Source: Siphonodentalium dalli
Taxonomy: Eukaryota > Mollusca > Scaphopoda > Gadilida > Siphonodentaliidae
DNA length: 64,000 bases
Reading direction: 5' to 3'
Assembly: GCA_032622095.1 (NCBI GenBank)
Contig: CP136063.1
Coordinates: forward strand, 93,413,980-93,477,979
Of the stretch, positions 50,601-57,881 are shown piece by piece. The notes beneath the pieces were generated by a model. The model was not told the DNA's origin, did no database searches, and saw only the letters and a program-made list of their open reading frames with translations. The stretch's first letter is position 1. Each line of letters opens with the position of its first letter. The position numbers were made by a program, and so were the translations under genes.

Positions 50601-52980
50601 ATGCTATTGTTGGTGGTGATGGTGATGAAGATGACGATGATGACGCCGGTGGTGATGATGTTGTTGGTGATGGCGATGATGATGACGATGAGAGTGATGA
50701 TGATGATGATGTTGGTGATAGTTGTGGTGATGATGATGGTGATACGGTTGATGAGGACGGTGATGGTGATGGCGATGATAATGATGATGTCGATGTTGTT
50801 GGTGATGTTGATGATGGTGGTGATTGTGACGATTATCTTGGCGGTGGTGATGATGATGCACGGGGTTGAAGATGCAGCACTCTTCGGTCGACCAGATGCT
50901 GGAAATGCGATCAAAGACTAAACTGATTTGATCGATACCGGCCCCCAATCGGCGGTTCTCAGGCGAATATGTTATGGCCGTGCCCGTTGTATACCTACCT
51001 CCGCTTATCGGTCCACGCGCGAAGAACATGAAGTATTCGTTGTTCAGATCATAAATCTCGGAGACTCCTTCAACGATCTTCTTCCTCCTGAATGAGCATC
51101 TAATAACACCAGAAGTGTATGTGAATACAGTGTTACTGATACCGGCCGTGTCATTCGGCTAAAATGAAAAAAAATTCCACTAATAATCCCATTGGCAGTG
51201 TTACTGATACCGGCCGTGTCATTCGGCTAAATTGAAAAAAAATTACACTAATAATCCCATTGGCAGTGTTATTGATACCGGTCGCATCATTCGGCTAAAA
51301 TGATTTTTTTTGTTTACACTAATAACCCCATTAGAAGTGTATGTGAATACAGTGTTATTAATACCGGCCTTGTCATTCGACTAAAAAAGAAAACCAGTTA
51401 ACACTAATTACCCCATCAGAAGTGTAGGTGAATGCAGTGTTAATGATACCGGTCGTGTCATTCTGTTATTCGGATTAAAAAGAAAAACTGTTAACACTAA
51501 TTACCCCACCAGCAGTCTAGGTGAATGCAGTGTTAATGATACGCGCCGCGTCATTCGGCTAAAAAAGAAAACAGTTAACACTAATAACCCCCCCCCCCCC
51601 CCGGTACATAGCATCCTTCGACCATCACTGATATGTAACACGATAAGTGTTAAACACTTTCGTTACTATATGTATTCCCCAATTCAGATATAACTCTAGT
51701 AAGTCGATACTTTGTGATGGTCTGTTCAGTGTATGTTCAGGGAATATAGGCAGGCAACACATTATACCAGTGCAGAATTACTCTTATTAATTGAAATTAA
51801 TTGTTGAGATAGAAAGTTCAACAAGCGGCCTATGGCATATAATATAGGTTACTAATTTACCGCGGTGAGATGTGCGTTCGATGTACCGGATCGAGGAGTT
51901 ATTTACTTACCGACGGAAGAGGTTCGTTAGATTTGCCGGAGTTAAATGAGTTGAATATGTTCCCGGCTGTGTCGCACATAATAACGCTGTCGGATCCCTG
52001 AAAAAAGTAATATGAAATCGCGGTCATAAAATTCGCCAAATTTTAAGGGAGTGAAAATTAAATCCATGGAGTTGGGGTCCATATGCCACTATTAAGATGT
52101 TGATATCACCTGCGTCTGATTGTCAATGCATGCACTTCGGATGAACGACGCTTTCTCAGTAATAAGACGCGTCATTTGGGCATTTTACAAGGGTACTGTA
52201 TACCCTTGTATACCATGGTGCACGCACCGAAGTATAGCCTGATATTTACCAAAGTAAAGCCACATACTTGTACCAAAGTATACCAAGGCCATTTGGGCAT
52301 TTTACAAGGGTACTGTACCCATGTATATACCATGGTGCACTTTCCCAAGTACACTGGCCCTGTTATCTACCAAACTAAACCCTCGCAAAGTACCCAAGTA
52401 TATATACCCAGGTCATTTTTTTGGCATTTTATAAGGGCACTGTACCCATGTATATTGCATGCATGAGCGCGAACGCAGACACCATGACGCATAAATTATG
52501 CATGTAGTCGAGGTATCCGCATTTGGGAAATTGGGACATTCGCCAACCGTATAGACAATCACCACCCGTTATGTATATACAATGCATAAAATAGATGGTC
52601 AGGAGTATTACCAATATATACAAACACCAACGATATACTGTATACATAAGCCATATACTGTATACATAAGCATACAAGGAAACATTAAAGGGTATTTACA
52701 TCTGCATGTTATGATCTTTGTCGCAAATTGTATGCGAACACGTACATATATGATACAATTAACATTACCAGGATATATTTTTCTAATCACAACTAACCAT
52801 TTCTTCATCCGTCGAAAAACCGATGGCGACATATCGGTTATTTGCTGAGTTGGCAGTAATCGTGAATTGAATTACGTCCCCCACTGAGACCCATTGGATG
52901 ATATAACCGCAGGAACCACCGCTGCAGTCATGTAAACATCCCGTCGTTTTCCCGCATGCTGACTGGTCGGCGAGAGTTCC
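35510..52980 (-). CDS. FRRS1-like: FRRS1-like ferric-chelate reductase (DOMON + cytochrome b561), 3' eleven exons
   Basis: The product is a multi-pass membrane haem protein. FRRS1 relatives move electrons across membranes and reduce ferric iron. Exons join as 52980-52798, 51997-51911, 51158-50999, 48873-48727, 46842-46727, 43365-43279, 42816-42742, 41756-41657, 40606-40463, 36929-36859 and 35611-35510. All have AG/GT borders and compatible phases, giving 423 codons plus TAG. Residues 1 to about 143 match a DOMON domain. About 192-366 match the b561 core, with the four expected haem His: H192 (VKAHACLM), H233 (IHRLCM), H271 (KKYHPVFG) and H307 (NVAHWIVG). A last membrane segment is near 397-420. 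The start codon, signal peptide and any Reeler domain lie upstream and were not found. Almost every intron carries a tandem array. The model was made by eye, and transcript data would test it. Confidence 0.88.
35750..36858. other. intron sequence without features
   Basis: Part of the last intron of the FRRS1-like gene. AT-rich, with no repeat array or element recognised. Confidence 0.5.
36859..36929 (-). CDS. FRRS1-like exon j (short hydrophilic linker)
   Basis: 71 nt, phase 1 to 0, acceptor TGTTTTCAG, donor GTAAGC. It encodes a charged linker (QEYEMNGTSNEPREKVK). It is supported mainly by phase: without it, the frames of the flanking exons do not join. Confidence 0.75.
37183..37327. mobile_element. 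palindromic MITE (~70-bp arms)
   Basis: The segment from ATACAGTAATGCC to AATTTTTCAGGATTTA is followed almost without spacer by its inverted copy, with a few mismatches. It would form a long hairpin. A single-arm relative lies at 35363-35435. Both lie in or beside the 3' end of the FRRS1-like gene. Confidence 0.8.
37865..38430 (+). repeat. ~53-bp tandem array, about 10 copies
   Basis: The unit contains ACTCATCTCAGCCCAACG, TTTTATTGATCAG and GCATGACATGACAATTA. It lies in the intron between exons i and j, away from the splice sites. Confidence 0.9.
38431..39248. other. intron sequence without features
   Basis: Rest of the same intron, no array or element seen. Confidence 0.5.
39249..39377. repeat. 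long hairpin (about 50-bp stem)
   Basis: A left arm with TATGTTATTGAGG, ATACGGCGCTGTGG and TTTGG-GCACATT is inverted after a ~30-nt loop as AATGTGCACCAAAC, CCACAGCGCCGTAT and CAATAACA. The stem is interrupted by a few mismatches. It is probably a small palindromic MITE in the intron. Confidence 0.7.
40463..40606 (-). CDS. FRRS1-like exon i (last b561 helices)
   Basis: 144 nt, phase 1 to 1, acceptor ATTCCACAG, donor GTGAGT. It encodes VAIFGGILMDDLIIP and YIVYILYAFVAWYGFVMIGL, two hydrophobic segments. The acceptor motif is amplified 13-fold upstream. Confidence 0.88.
40607..41290 (-). repeat. ~53-bp array carrying the exon i acceptor motif, 13 copies
   Basis: On the minus strand each unit ends TATATTCCACAG-TTGT or a close variant, the same phrase as the genuine acceptor and first bases of exon i at 40606-40620. 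The rest of the unit reads like ATTGTATGGGCGTTTCTGC then TGTAAAGTTCACACG. The genuine acceptor is the last unit. Copies further into the intron become more diverged. Confidence 0.88.
41657..41756 (-). CDS. FRRS1-like exon h (NPFMAMCRP and fourth His)
   Basis: 100 nt, phase 0 to 1, acceptor TTGTTGCAG, donor GTAAGT. It encodes PFMAMCRPGPKDKKRP and FNVAHWIVGAGAHALG. QP-x-AxxRP followed by RRxFNxxH is the usual loop and helix start in FRRS1/b561 proteins. Confidence 0.9.
42649..42720 (-). pseudogene. decayed tandem copy of exon g 3' end
   Basis: A ~72-bp unit repeats the last 17 codons of exon g, the donor and about 20 intron bases. It reads KYHPMFGKICVDLIVIN-like, and the donor GTAAG has become ATGCG, so it could not be spliced as exon g is. 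It lies directly downstream of the real exon. Confidence 0.82.
42742..42816 (-). CDS. FRRS1-like exon g (b561 helix, YHPVFG motif)
   Basis: 75 nt, 25 codons, phase 0 to 0, acceptor TTATTTCAG, donor GTAAGT. It encodes KKYHPVFGTICVGLTVIN with the third haem His. A decayed tandem copy of its 3' end and donor follows at 42649-42720. Confidence 0.88.
43076..43292 (-). repeat. ~20-bp array of the exon f donor site, about 10 copies
   Basis: On the minus strand units read AAGAATGGGCCGAT-GTAAG with small changes. That is exactly the end of exon f plus its 5' splice site. The first unit is the true exon f end, and the others march into the intron. Several keep a full GTAAG donor. Confidence 0.9.
43279..43365 (-). 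CDS. FRRS1-like exon f (b561 helix, IHR motif)
   Basis: 87 nt, 29 codons, phase 0 to 0. It encodes IHRLCMVLVFLCSCAG and ILIFVKEQEWAD, a helix with the second haem His. The acceptor CTATCCACAG forms the edge of the 30-bp minisatellite upstream. The donor segment GGGCCGAT/GTAAGT is repeated about ten times downstream in the intron. Confidence 0.88.
43366..45258 (-). repeat. 28/30-bp minisatellite, about 65 copies, abutting the exon f acceptor
   Basis: The plus-strand unit is GTGGATAGATGTAACACGGT plus GTCGTGGACA (30 bp), alternating with a form lacking two bases (28 bp). The unit next to exon f contributes CTATCCACAG, the exon f acceptor. All three minus frames are free of stops, giving spurious open frames of up to 585 codons. 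Groups of units recur as larger blocks (about 320 bp near 44.63-44.95 and 44.93-45.23), so it has higher-order structure. Confidence 0.95.
45259..46628. other. intron sequence without features
   Basis: Rest of the intron between exons e and f. AT-rich, and no exon or element recognised. Confidence 0.5.
46629..46705 (-). repeat. two short diverged copies of an exon e segment
   Basis: On the minus strand, CGCCGAAAACGAAT and CACCGAAAACGCAT with flanking TATCC-C resemble the exon e stretch TGGCCGAAAACGAAGG. They lie just inside the downstream intron, spaced by about 30 bp. Confidence 0.5.
46727..46842 (-). CDS. FRRS1-like exon e (b561 helix)
   Basis: 116 nt, phase 1 to 0, acceptor TTTACAG, donor GTACGT. 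It encodes CLMISAWICLATIGIVC, a membrane helix, followed by LQWPKTKVADLHVWFQ. The C-terminal WFQ followed by IHR in the next exon matches the WFQ-VHR junction of FRRS1 proteins. Confidence 0.88.
46860..47800. other. intron sequence without features
   Basis: Part of the intron between exons d and e, with nothing recognised. Confidence 0.5.
47810..48726 (-). repeat. ~40-bp array abutting the exon d donor, about 22 copies
   Basis: Plus-strand units read GGATTACATCACACTGGTTA then TGGAGGCGGAGTA. The end next to exon d reads GGATTGTATCACACTAAC, whose complement is the exon d donor (GTTAGTGTGATACAATCC). The array therefore includes the splice donor region. Confidence 0.85.
48727..48873 (-). CDS. 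FRRS1-like exon d (linker to b561)
   Basis: 147 nt, phase 1 to 1, acceptor GATTCCAG, donor GTTAGT. It encodes a basic start (SGRRKRAAS), then IDFTKLVDLSG and LVKAH, whose His is the first expected haem ligand. A second, diverged copy of its acceptor and first ~37 nt lies at 50862-50900, on the other side of the GAT-type microsatellite. Confidence 0.8.
48905..50861 (+). repeat. GAT/GGTGAT-type microsatellite region (~1.95 kb) with internal duplicated blocks
   Basis: Almost pure GATGGTGATGAT-type trinucleotide DNA with GTT and GCG variants. Larger blocks recur: a segment with TGATGTAGATGATCATGCAA occurs three times (near 49125, 49350, 49645). It fills the intron between exons c and d. Long His-rich, Met-rich or Ser/Thr/Ile-rich open frames across it are repeat artefacts. 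Confidence 0.95.
50862..50900 (-). pseudogene. duplicated acceptor and start of exon d
   Basis: On the minus strand CATTTCCAG is followed by a diverged copy of the exon d start (would read SGRPKSAAS versus SGRRKRAAS) that runs into the microsatellite after about 37 nt. The copies lie about 2 kb apart at opposite ends of the GAT array. Confidence 0.8.
50999..51158 (-). CDS. FRRS1-like exon c (DOMON, last part)
   Basis: 160 nt, phase 0 to 1. It starts PNDTAGISNTVFTYTSG, then IRCSFRRKKIVEG and EYFMFFARG, matching the C-S-F-R and YFxFFAxG strands of DOMON. The acceptor is CATTTTAG and the donor GTAGGT (GGAG/GTAGGT). The first ~30-60 nt plus the acceptor are repeated about five more times just upstream. 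An alternative donor 5 nt further on would break the frame with the next exon. Confidence 0.8.
51124..51600 (-). repeat. array of the exon c acceptor plus exon start, six units
   Basis: Each unit carries, on the minus strand, a T-rich tract, TTTAG-CCGAATGAC and GCCGGTATCAGTAACAC, i.e. the acceptor and first codons of exon c. Exon-like starts are at 51158 (real), 51226, 51294, about 51380, about 51460 (AG lost) and 51558. The outer three units also carry a version of the next ~25 exon bases. Unit spacing grows from 68 to nearly 100 bp. A poly-C run closes the array. Confidence 0.9.
51911..51997 (-). CDS. FRRS1-like exon b (DOMON, GSDSV segment)
   Basis: 87 nt, phase 0 to 0, acceptor TTTTTTCAG, donor GTAAGT. 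It encodes GSDSVIMC and FNSFNSGKSNEPLPS, the usual continuation after the preceding exon's final Met (M-GSD-V) in FRRS1-type DOMON domains. Confidence 0.85.
52165..52455 (+). repeat. ~110-bp tandem repeat, 2.5 copies
   Basis: Units share TGGGCATTTTACAAGGGTAC, a TATACCATGGTGCAC phrase and CCAAGTA. It lies in the intron between exons a and b. It is rich in small palindromes such as GTATAC and CCATGG. Confidence 0.8.
52798..52980 (-). CDS. FRRS1-like exon a (DOMON, first part)
   Basis: 183 nt, phase 0 to 0, acceptor CTGCAG, donor GTTAGT. It encodes the Cys-rich DOMON start (SACGKTTGCLHDCSGGSC) and the strand phrase RYVAIGFSTDEEM, which matches the VAVGFS-D--M signature of DOMON domains. It is the first exon I can assign. 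The phase-0 acceptor means coding continues upstream. Confidence 0.85.
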
Positions 52981-53160
52981 CTGCAGTTGATGAAAGGTTG
53001 AGTTAGACGTTACAAATTGGCTGTTTGATGTAACTCGCGGTTCTGCATCGGTGCCGCATGCAGAATGTCATGTATTTCAAGAATGGTTTGTGTTCTTCAA
53101 GAAAGTGATGTTAAAAGCAGTTCTTTTTAAAAATTAATTTTCATAATAATTAAGCATTAT

Positions 53161-53252
53161 CTAGTCGGAAGGTGATGGTGATGATGAGGATTATGATGAT
53201 GATGGTCACGACGACAATGATGATGACGATCACGATGACGACCACGATGATA
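53161..53252. repeat. short GAT/GAC microsatellite
   Basis: GGTGATGGTGATGATGAGGA continuing into ACGATCACGATGACG. It is upstream of the first recognised FRRS1-like exon. Confidence 0.8.
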
Positions 53253-53293
53253 ACGACTACAACTGCGAATGGTAGTATGCAATTGATCCCTTG

Positions 53294-53457
53294 ATATAAG
53301 GATTAACTGTCATGTGGACTGTTTTTATGGAGATGTAACCGTGAGGTAAGTGGTCATAACGTGTGTAAAACCCGAAGGGTTTTACATACAAGTTATGACC
53401 ACTTACCTCACGGTTACACTCCATAAAAACAGTCAACATGACAGTTAATCCTTATAT
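53294..53457. mobile_element. palindromic MITE (~77-bp arms)
   Basis: An arm starting ATATAAGGATTAACTGTCAT and passing GACTGTTTTTATGGAG and CCACTTACCTCACGG (inverted) is repeated in mirror orientation around the centre GGGTTTTAC/GTAAAACCC near 53378. Nearly perfect, so recent or gene-converted. Confidence 0.8.
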
Positions 53458-53490
53458 TTATATACATTTAGCGAGAAAGCCACTTTTGTA

Positions 53491-54243
53491 AATGTATTTA
53501 AATCGAAAAGTGTATCGTGACAAAACCAGCCCAAAATATCCCATAGCACCCTTGGCAAAAGCTAACAGGAACAATTTCTTTATATTGAAACCTGATGATT
53601 TAATTTAAGTCAATCCTGCGCGAGTCCAAATGCGCCCAAAACATTACGCGTTTTTCTTTCCGGTATCGATGACATATCGATGTAATTATGGGCTTGCAGT
53701 TATGAGCTGCTGCGCGTTCACCGAGAAATAACTGCAACTAGTCACGTGGGCGCCGACCAATCGAAATGCTGGATTTAGTGATAATCACACTTAGTATGTA
53801 AATATTTATATATATATAATAACATAGTGTGTTTTTATATGTGTGTTATTCCAATGAGTGGAGCCTCGCCAAAAATCATACTTCTAACGAGCTGAGATAA
53901 CACACATCTCAAAACACATTATATATATATATTTACATACTAAGTGTGATCATCACTAAATCCAGCATTCCGATTGGTCGGCGCCCACGTGGCTAGTTGC
54001 AATTATTTCTCGGTGAATGCGCAACAGCTAATAACTGCAGCCTCATAACAACATCGACACGTCATTGGGTTTGGAAAGACGAACGCGTAATGTTTTGGGC
54101 GCATTTGGACTCGCGCAGGATTGACTTAATAAATCATCGGGTTTCAATATAAAGAGAAATTGTTCCTGTTAACTTTTGCCAAGGGTGCTATGGGATATTT
54201 TTGGCTGGTTTTGTTACGATACACTTTTCGATTTAAATACATT
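53491..54243. mobile_element. fold-back element with ~355-bp inverted arms
   Basis: Left arm 53491 to about 53850 starts AATGTATTTAAATCG. Right arm about 53893-54243 is its inverted copy at roughly 90% identity. The spacer is about 40 bp. Both arms contain GCGCGAGTCCAAATGCGCCC and ACGTGGGCGCCGACCAATCG. No coding and no clear target duplication. Fold-back DNA transposon or inverted duplication. Confidence 0.8.
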
Positions 54244-54252
54244 AGTAGTATT

Positions 54253-54511
54253 GGCGGGCACTCTGGCCCACCCCCTCGCTCGATGACACTCTGGCCCATG
54301 GGACATGCGCAGTGGGATCTGGGGGCGGGCACTCTGGCCCATGGGCCAGAGTGCCCGTCCCCAGAAAAAAAACCTGGGGGCGGGCACTCTGGCCCATGGG
54401 CCAGAGTGCCCGACCCCAGATCCCACTGCGCATGTCCGCTGGGGGCGGGCACTCTGGCCCATGGGGCAGATTGTCATCGAGCGAGGGAGGTGGGACCAGA
54501 GTGACCCGCCC
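54253..54511. repeat. nested GC-rich palindromes
   Basis: GCGGGCACTCTGGCCCATGG and its complement recur five or more times in alternating orientation, centred on a run of eight A near 54365-54372. The outer part (CTCGCTCGATGACA / TGTCATCGAGCGAG, with a mismatch) also pairs. The whole block can fold into a hairpin of hairpins. GC content is far above the surroundings. Confidence 0.85.
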
Positions 54512-54834
54512 AGGGTCGGTCCAGAGGTTATGTTATATTCCAAAGAGTAATGTGAGCGCTTCGAAGTGGTTTTTTGACAGAAAAGAGCACAATTTACCAA
54601 TGTATCGATTTTTTCTCGGATTCTAATGCCAGTGTGGTAAGCGAAGGGCGCTCCCATTCGATGTACACATTGAACTTAGAATAATACCGAGATAAAATAG
54701 ATGTGTTGGTAAATTATGCTACTTTACCAGTGCATATTTTAACAAAAGCGAAATTAGCGCTGTGAAAATGTGCATTTAAGAGCCATCTGATAGCAGGTTT
54801 TGTGTGGCCCTGAAAAGGGCCGTTTTACGTTAGA

Positions 54835-55190
54835 TCACACGAAAAGTGGATAAGGGGTCTTTAGGAACTCAAATCCATCCTCTTGATCCAACTCCCGAAA
54901 CACAAGCGAACCCTCGATGAGAGGTGGAAATATACCTTGCGGTATACTCACACCCTTCAATGGAGGTACGTCTAATATGTACTCCGGATCCTTCTTCTGT
55001 CTCCAAAACACGAGCTTTCTCTGCAGAAGGGTTGCCGCCACCGTAAGCAAGACACCTGTTGTCCCAAGCCATTCGATGTTATCTGTCTCCTGTCCACTGA
55101 ACAGTGTAGGATTGCGAGCCCAGGAAAGGGTCTCCCACACCGCAATGTCCCTCGGGCCGATACACGGATGGCTCTGACATAAGATCCGAT
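54835..55190 (-). CDS. unassigned single-helix protein or exon
   Basis: An open minus frame of about 115 codons from about 55190 to the stop at 54835. It reads CQSHPCIGPRDIAVWETLSW near the start, then a probable membrane helix (GVLLTVAATLL), a basic stop-transfer (WRQKK) and a Pro-rich acidic tail (PPLKGVSIPQGIFPPLIEG, then KTPYPLFV). There is no good ATG; the frame opens after TGA and could be an exon. The helix plus charged flank looks protein-like, but I do not recognise a family. It sits between the fold-back DNA and the Polinton genes and could belong to either, or be chance. Confidence 0.35.
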
Positions 55191-55597
55191 ATCAGTTTTA
55201 GGGTATTCCATCGTGGAGAAATTGATATGAGATAATGGGGTTTTGTTATATGTAAAACGCGCGGACGTCATTGGCGACGTCATTGTGTTTTTTCTACCAA
55301 ATTTCTCGAACGTCATTTCAAATGTGTTTCTTTTTTGGTGAATTAAGATCTTCATCGATATTGCCGAAGACGATCATTAAAAACAGACACTGTTTTTCAA
55401 TAACATAACTTTTATTTTTGAATTAAGAATCAACATATTTACAACTGATCATGAAATTATCATATTTACAATCAATAATTGGTAATGCAATGAACATAAT
55501 TTACATTTGGTAACTCATTTCATCATTAACAATCAACATATTTACAAAATGATTATGATTTTAACATGTTTAAACAATTGGTAATGAGCACATTTTA
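55191..55597. other. AT-rich spacer downstream of the Polinton protease
   Basis: No coding seen. From 55410 there are repeated ATCAACATATTTACAA and TTGGTAATG phrases. The Polinton end (terminal inverted repeat) may lie in or left of this spacer but cannot be placed, because the other end is outside the window. Confidence 0.45.
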
Positions 55598-56128
55598 TCA
55601 ACACTGAAATTCACAGTAAGTCTTACAAGTTTGTGAAATACATGTTTTGGGTAATGTTTCTGATTCTTTTCGTAAGAGCTCATAGTTTCTATGAAACCAA
55701 TCAAATACTTTTCTATCATTTTTGAAGTAGTCACCATCAAAATTCATTTCAACTAATACTTTTATACCATATCCGCTTTTCAAGAAATGTAAAGCAAATA
55801 TGCAGTAGATACCACACACGTTTGTACCGTGATGTTGAACCCGCCCAACGTTTATTTTACATTCGATCGAATTTCTTTGAATAAATGATATGATATATTT
55901 ATCAATAACTGGTATCCCAAACGAATCGAAATATGTTGCAATGTTCCCATTGATGAAAATTGCAACCCAGTGTTCTCCTGGCTTTTCTGACGTATGTGTA
56001 TTTACTATGTATGCTTTTACATGATAAGGTTTCTCGTGTGGTAACTGATCTTTTGCACACACCACACCATACAATGAACAGAGGTAGGATGATTTGTCTA
56101 GTATATGCTGAAGTTCGCTAGTGTTCAT
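55598..56128 (-). CDS. Polinton adenain-like cysteine protease
   Basis: 176 codons, intact. Related enzymes cleave capsid precursor proteins during virion maturation. The catalytic arrangement of adenovirus protease / Ulp1-like enzymes is visible: His53 in GEHWVAIF, Asp68 in YFDSFG, Gln98 and Cys105 in HGTNVCGIYC. Length is close to other Polinton proteases. The ATG at 56126-56128 lies inside the end of the preceding gene (overlap of 11 nt), which supports this start. It is the last recognised gene of the element on this side. No lesion seen. Confidence 0.9.
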   Translation of the reverse strand: MNTSELQHILDKSSYLCSLYGVVCAKDQLPHEKPYHVKAYIVNTHTSEKPGEHWVAIFINGNIATYFDSFGIPVIDKYIISFIQRNSIECKINVGRVQHHGTNVCGIYCIFALHFLKSGYGIKVLVEMNFDGDYFKNDRKVFDWFHRNYELLRKESETLPKTCISQTCKTYCEFQC

Positions 56129-56573
56129 CTTCGTAGTATTTTTTTACTTTTTCACACCACAAGTCAACAAAAACCGAATTAAATTGGATACAGTTTGCAT
56201 AAACAACTTCCTTTATATCTTTCCAAAGTTTGAATGCCTAAAATTTCTCTTGTGGTGTAAATGATTCTATTTCTGGATACCATTGTTCCATAACTCGGTA
56301 GATGTTCAATTTAAGTAGTGCTATATCAATGAACATATCTATCCATTGTATAGGTGGTGTCCAAAGACAAAGTAAATGTCGTGTCTGACTTGGATGATCT
56401 ATTTTACATCCTTCACAATTGAGTGTCACTTCTTTTGAAATTTGATTTTGTATTTCATGAACGAAACATTTCTCGAAAGTTTTCCGAACTTTGTCAAGGA
56501 TAGAAACATATGGAATGAAGTCGAGTCCTCCAACTTCCAGTCTCAATTTTTCCTCCAAATGCAATCCATCCAT
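56118..56573 (-). pseudogene. Polinton conserved protein of unknown role, in-frame TAG
   Basis: ATG at 56571-56573, 4 nt after the capsid-type gene stop. 111 codons run to TAG at 56238-56240. Beyond it the same frame stays open for about 39 more codons (AFKLWKDIKEVVYANC and onward) and ends at TAG 56118-56120, which overlaps the protease start. This tight fit suggests the full gene spanned about 151 codons and the internal TAG is a lesion. It carries CEGC and the phrase DHPSQTRHLLCL, which resembles small proteins next to F54H12.2-like genes. Function unknown. Confidence 0.7.
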
Positions 56574-56577
56574 GTTT

Positions 56578-57876
56578 TTAATAATCTGTTATTATTTCTC
56601 GCAAACTGTTGATTTCAACTTGATTATCGAACTCAGCATAGACTATCACGTTGATCACTGAAGCAAGAGCTGCAGCAAACTGAAGCTCTAACCATGTTAC
56701 CGGTTTTTATAGGATGCAAATGTCCTTCCTCTGCTCCTTGGTCAGGTGTGAGGTCGTAACCCCAGAAACAATAACCATTCATGTATTTTTAGAGATTCAA
56801 ACCAAAGGATTTGTTTTGTCCAAACATACCTGAAGACTGATACAGTGATAAATAAGATCTTAGGCATTGTTCTGATTCAAAGTTTGGTTCAAATGGTCGG
56901 TTATGGATGGTATGTCCGTCCTGACTAACTTCAAGTTTTCTCAGATTGAAGTGTTGGAAATGAAATGGGTTCGTTTCAATATCGCCATTCATATCTTTGT
57001 TTGATACCAAGCCTATGAAAAGTCTCTTTGGCAATTGTCCTTGAAAAAGGTGATCTTCAATTTTTGATCTAAGCCCTGCACCAATAGTGAATGTTTTTAC
57101 TTCAACTCTTCTAATCGGTATTTTCAAATTTTTCTGTATTATTGTTTGGTTCAAGTTATTTGCTACTACTGGCATCAGCGTAATTGTACGAACATTGAAA
57201 ACTGCCGTTTCAAATACTATTTTTCCGTTGGCCTGACCAATTAAAGAGAATTTTGGATCGCTCTATTGAGACGAATTCTTATCTCAATTCCATTTGGTAA
57301 GTATTTCTCTTGTAGAAATATATCTGTGTGTAAACGACCACACAATTTTACCGTTTTACTACCTGCTATGATTGCTTGGCGAGATTTCAATCCATCATTA
57401 CCACCAGCTTTAGTGTTTTCGGTGAACTGTTTAGCGGTGACGGGGTACCACATTTCTAGTGCGGCAAGTTGATTTTCTTTACATTCACCAGAGTAAGCCA
57501 AGAGATTTTCCATGTAGGCTCGATAAGGATAGGTATCTCCGTTTGCCGTTACAAGTTTGTTATTTAGGTAAATATCGATACTACTGAACATGCTATGGAA
57601 AAAGTTGTTAATAGGCGCAATTTCATCAGTACCATCAACCAAGTTTGTTCCATCTGCTTTTGTGATTTTGAATTTCAGGTACAAATATGATTGATTTACA
57701 TCTGTCCATTTTTCAGTTTGAGGCGGAATTACAAATTCTATCGGTGCGGAATTATTCAAAGAGCTAATCGGGTGATGTTCTATTCATTGTGATTCCAACA
57801 TCGTTGTCATTGTTGGTGGAACATCAGAAGCATCTAACTCGGACTTGCTGCATTCGCATGATCCATTTTGCATCAT
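56578..57876 (-). pseudogene. F54H12.2-like capsid-type protein, broken
   Basis: Probably the major capsid protein of the element. Family resemblance is seen in three pieces: SELDASDVPPTMTTM after the start (ATG 57874-57876), APIEFVIPP with SYLYLKFKI and INNFFHSMFSSIDIYLN, and YPIRR-like PIRRVEVKTFTIG with QLPKRLFIGLV and FHFQHFNLRKLEVS. The end carries VIVYAEFDNQVEI before TAA 56578-56580. Breaks: TGA at 57784-57786 where relatives have Trp, a frameshift near 57260, TAA at 56789-56791, and a frameshift near 56690. It starts 5 nt after the preceding gene and ends 4 nt before the next. Capsid identity is inferred from family knowledge. Confidence 0.8.
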
Positions 57877-57881
57877 CACGA

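Noticed and set aside
48722-50921. His-rich, Met-rich and Ile/Thr-rich open frames
   Set aside because: They are translations of a GAT-type microsatellite. Only the exon d end (48727-48873) and the exon c end (50999 onward) have splice and family support.
54160-54657. Gly/Pro/Trp-rich open frames of 100-147 codons on both strands
   Set aside because: Products of the GC-rich palindromic block. Open in opposite strands because the DNA is self-complementary.
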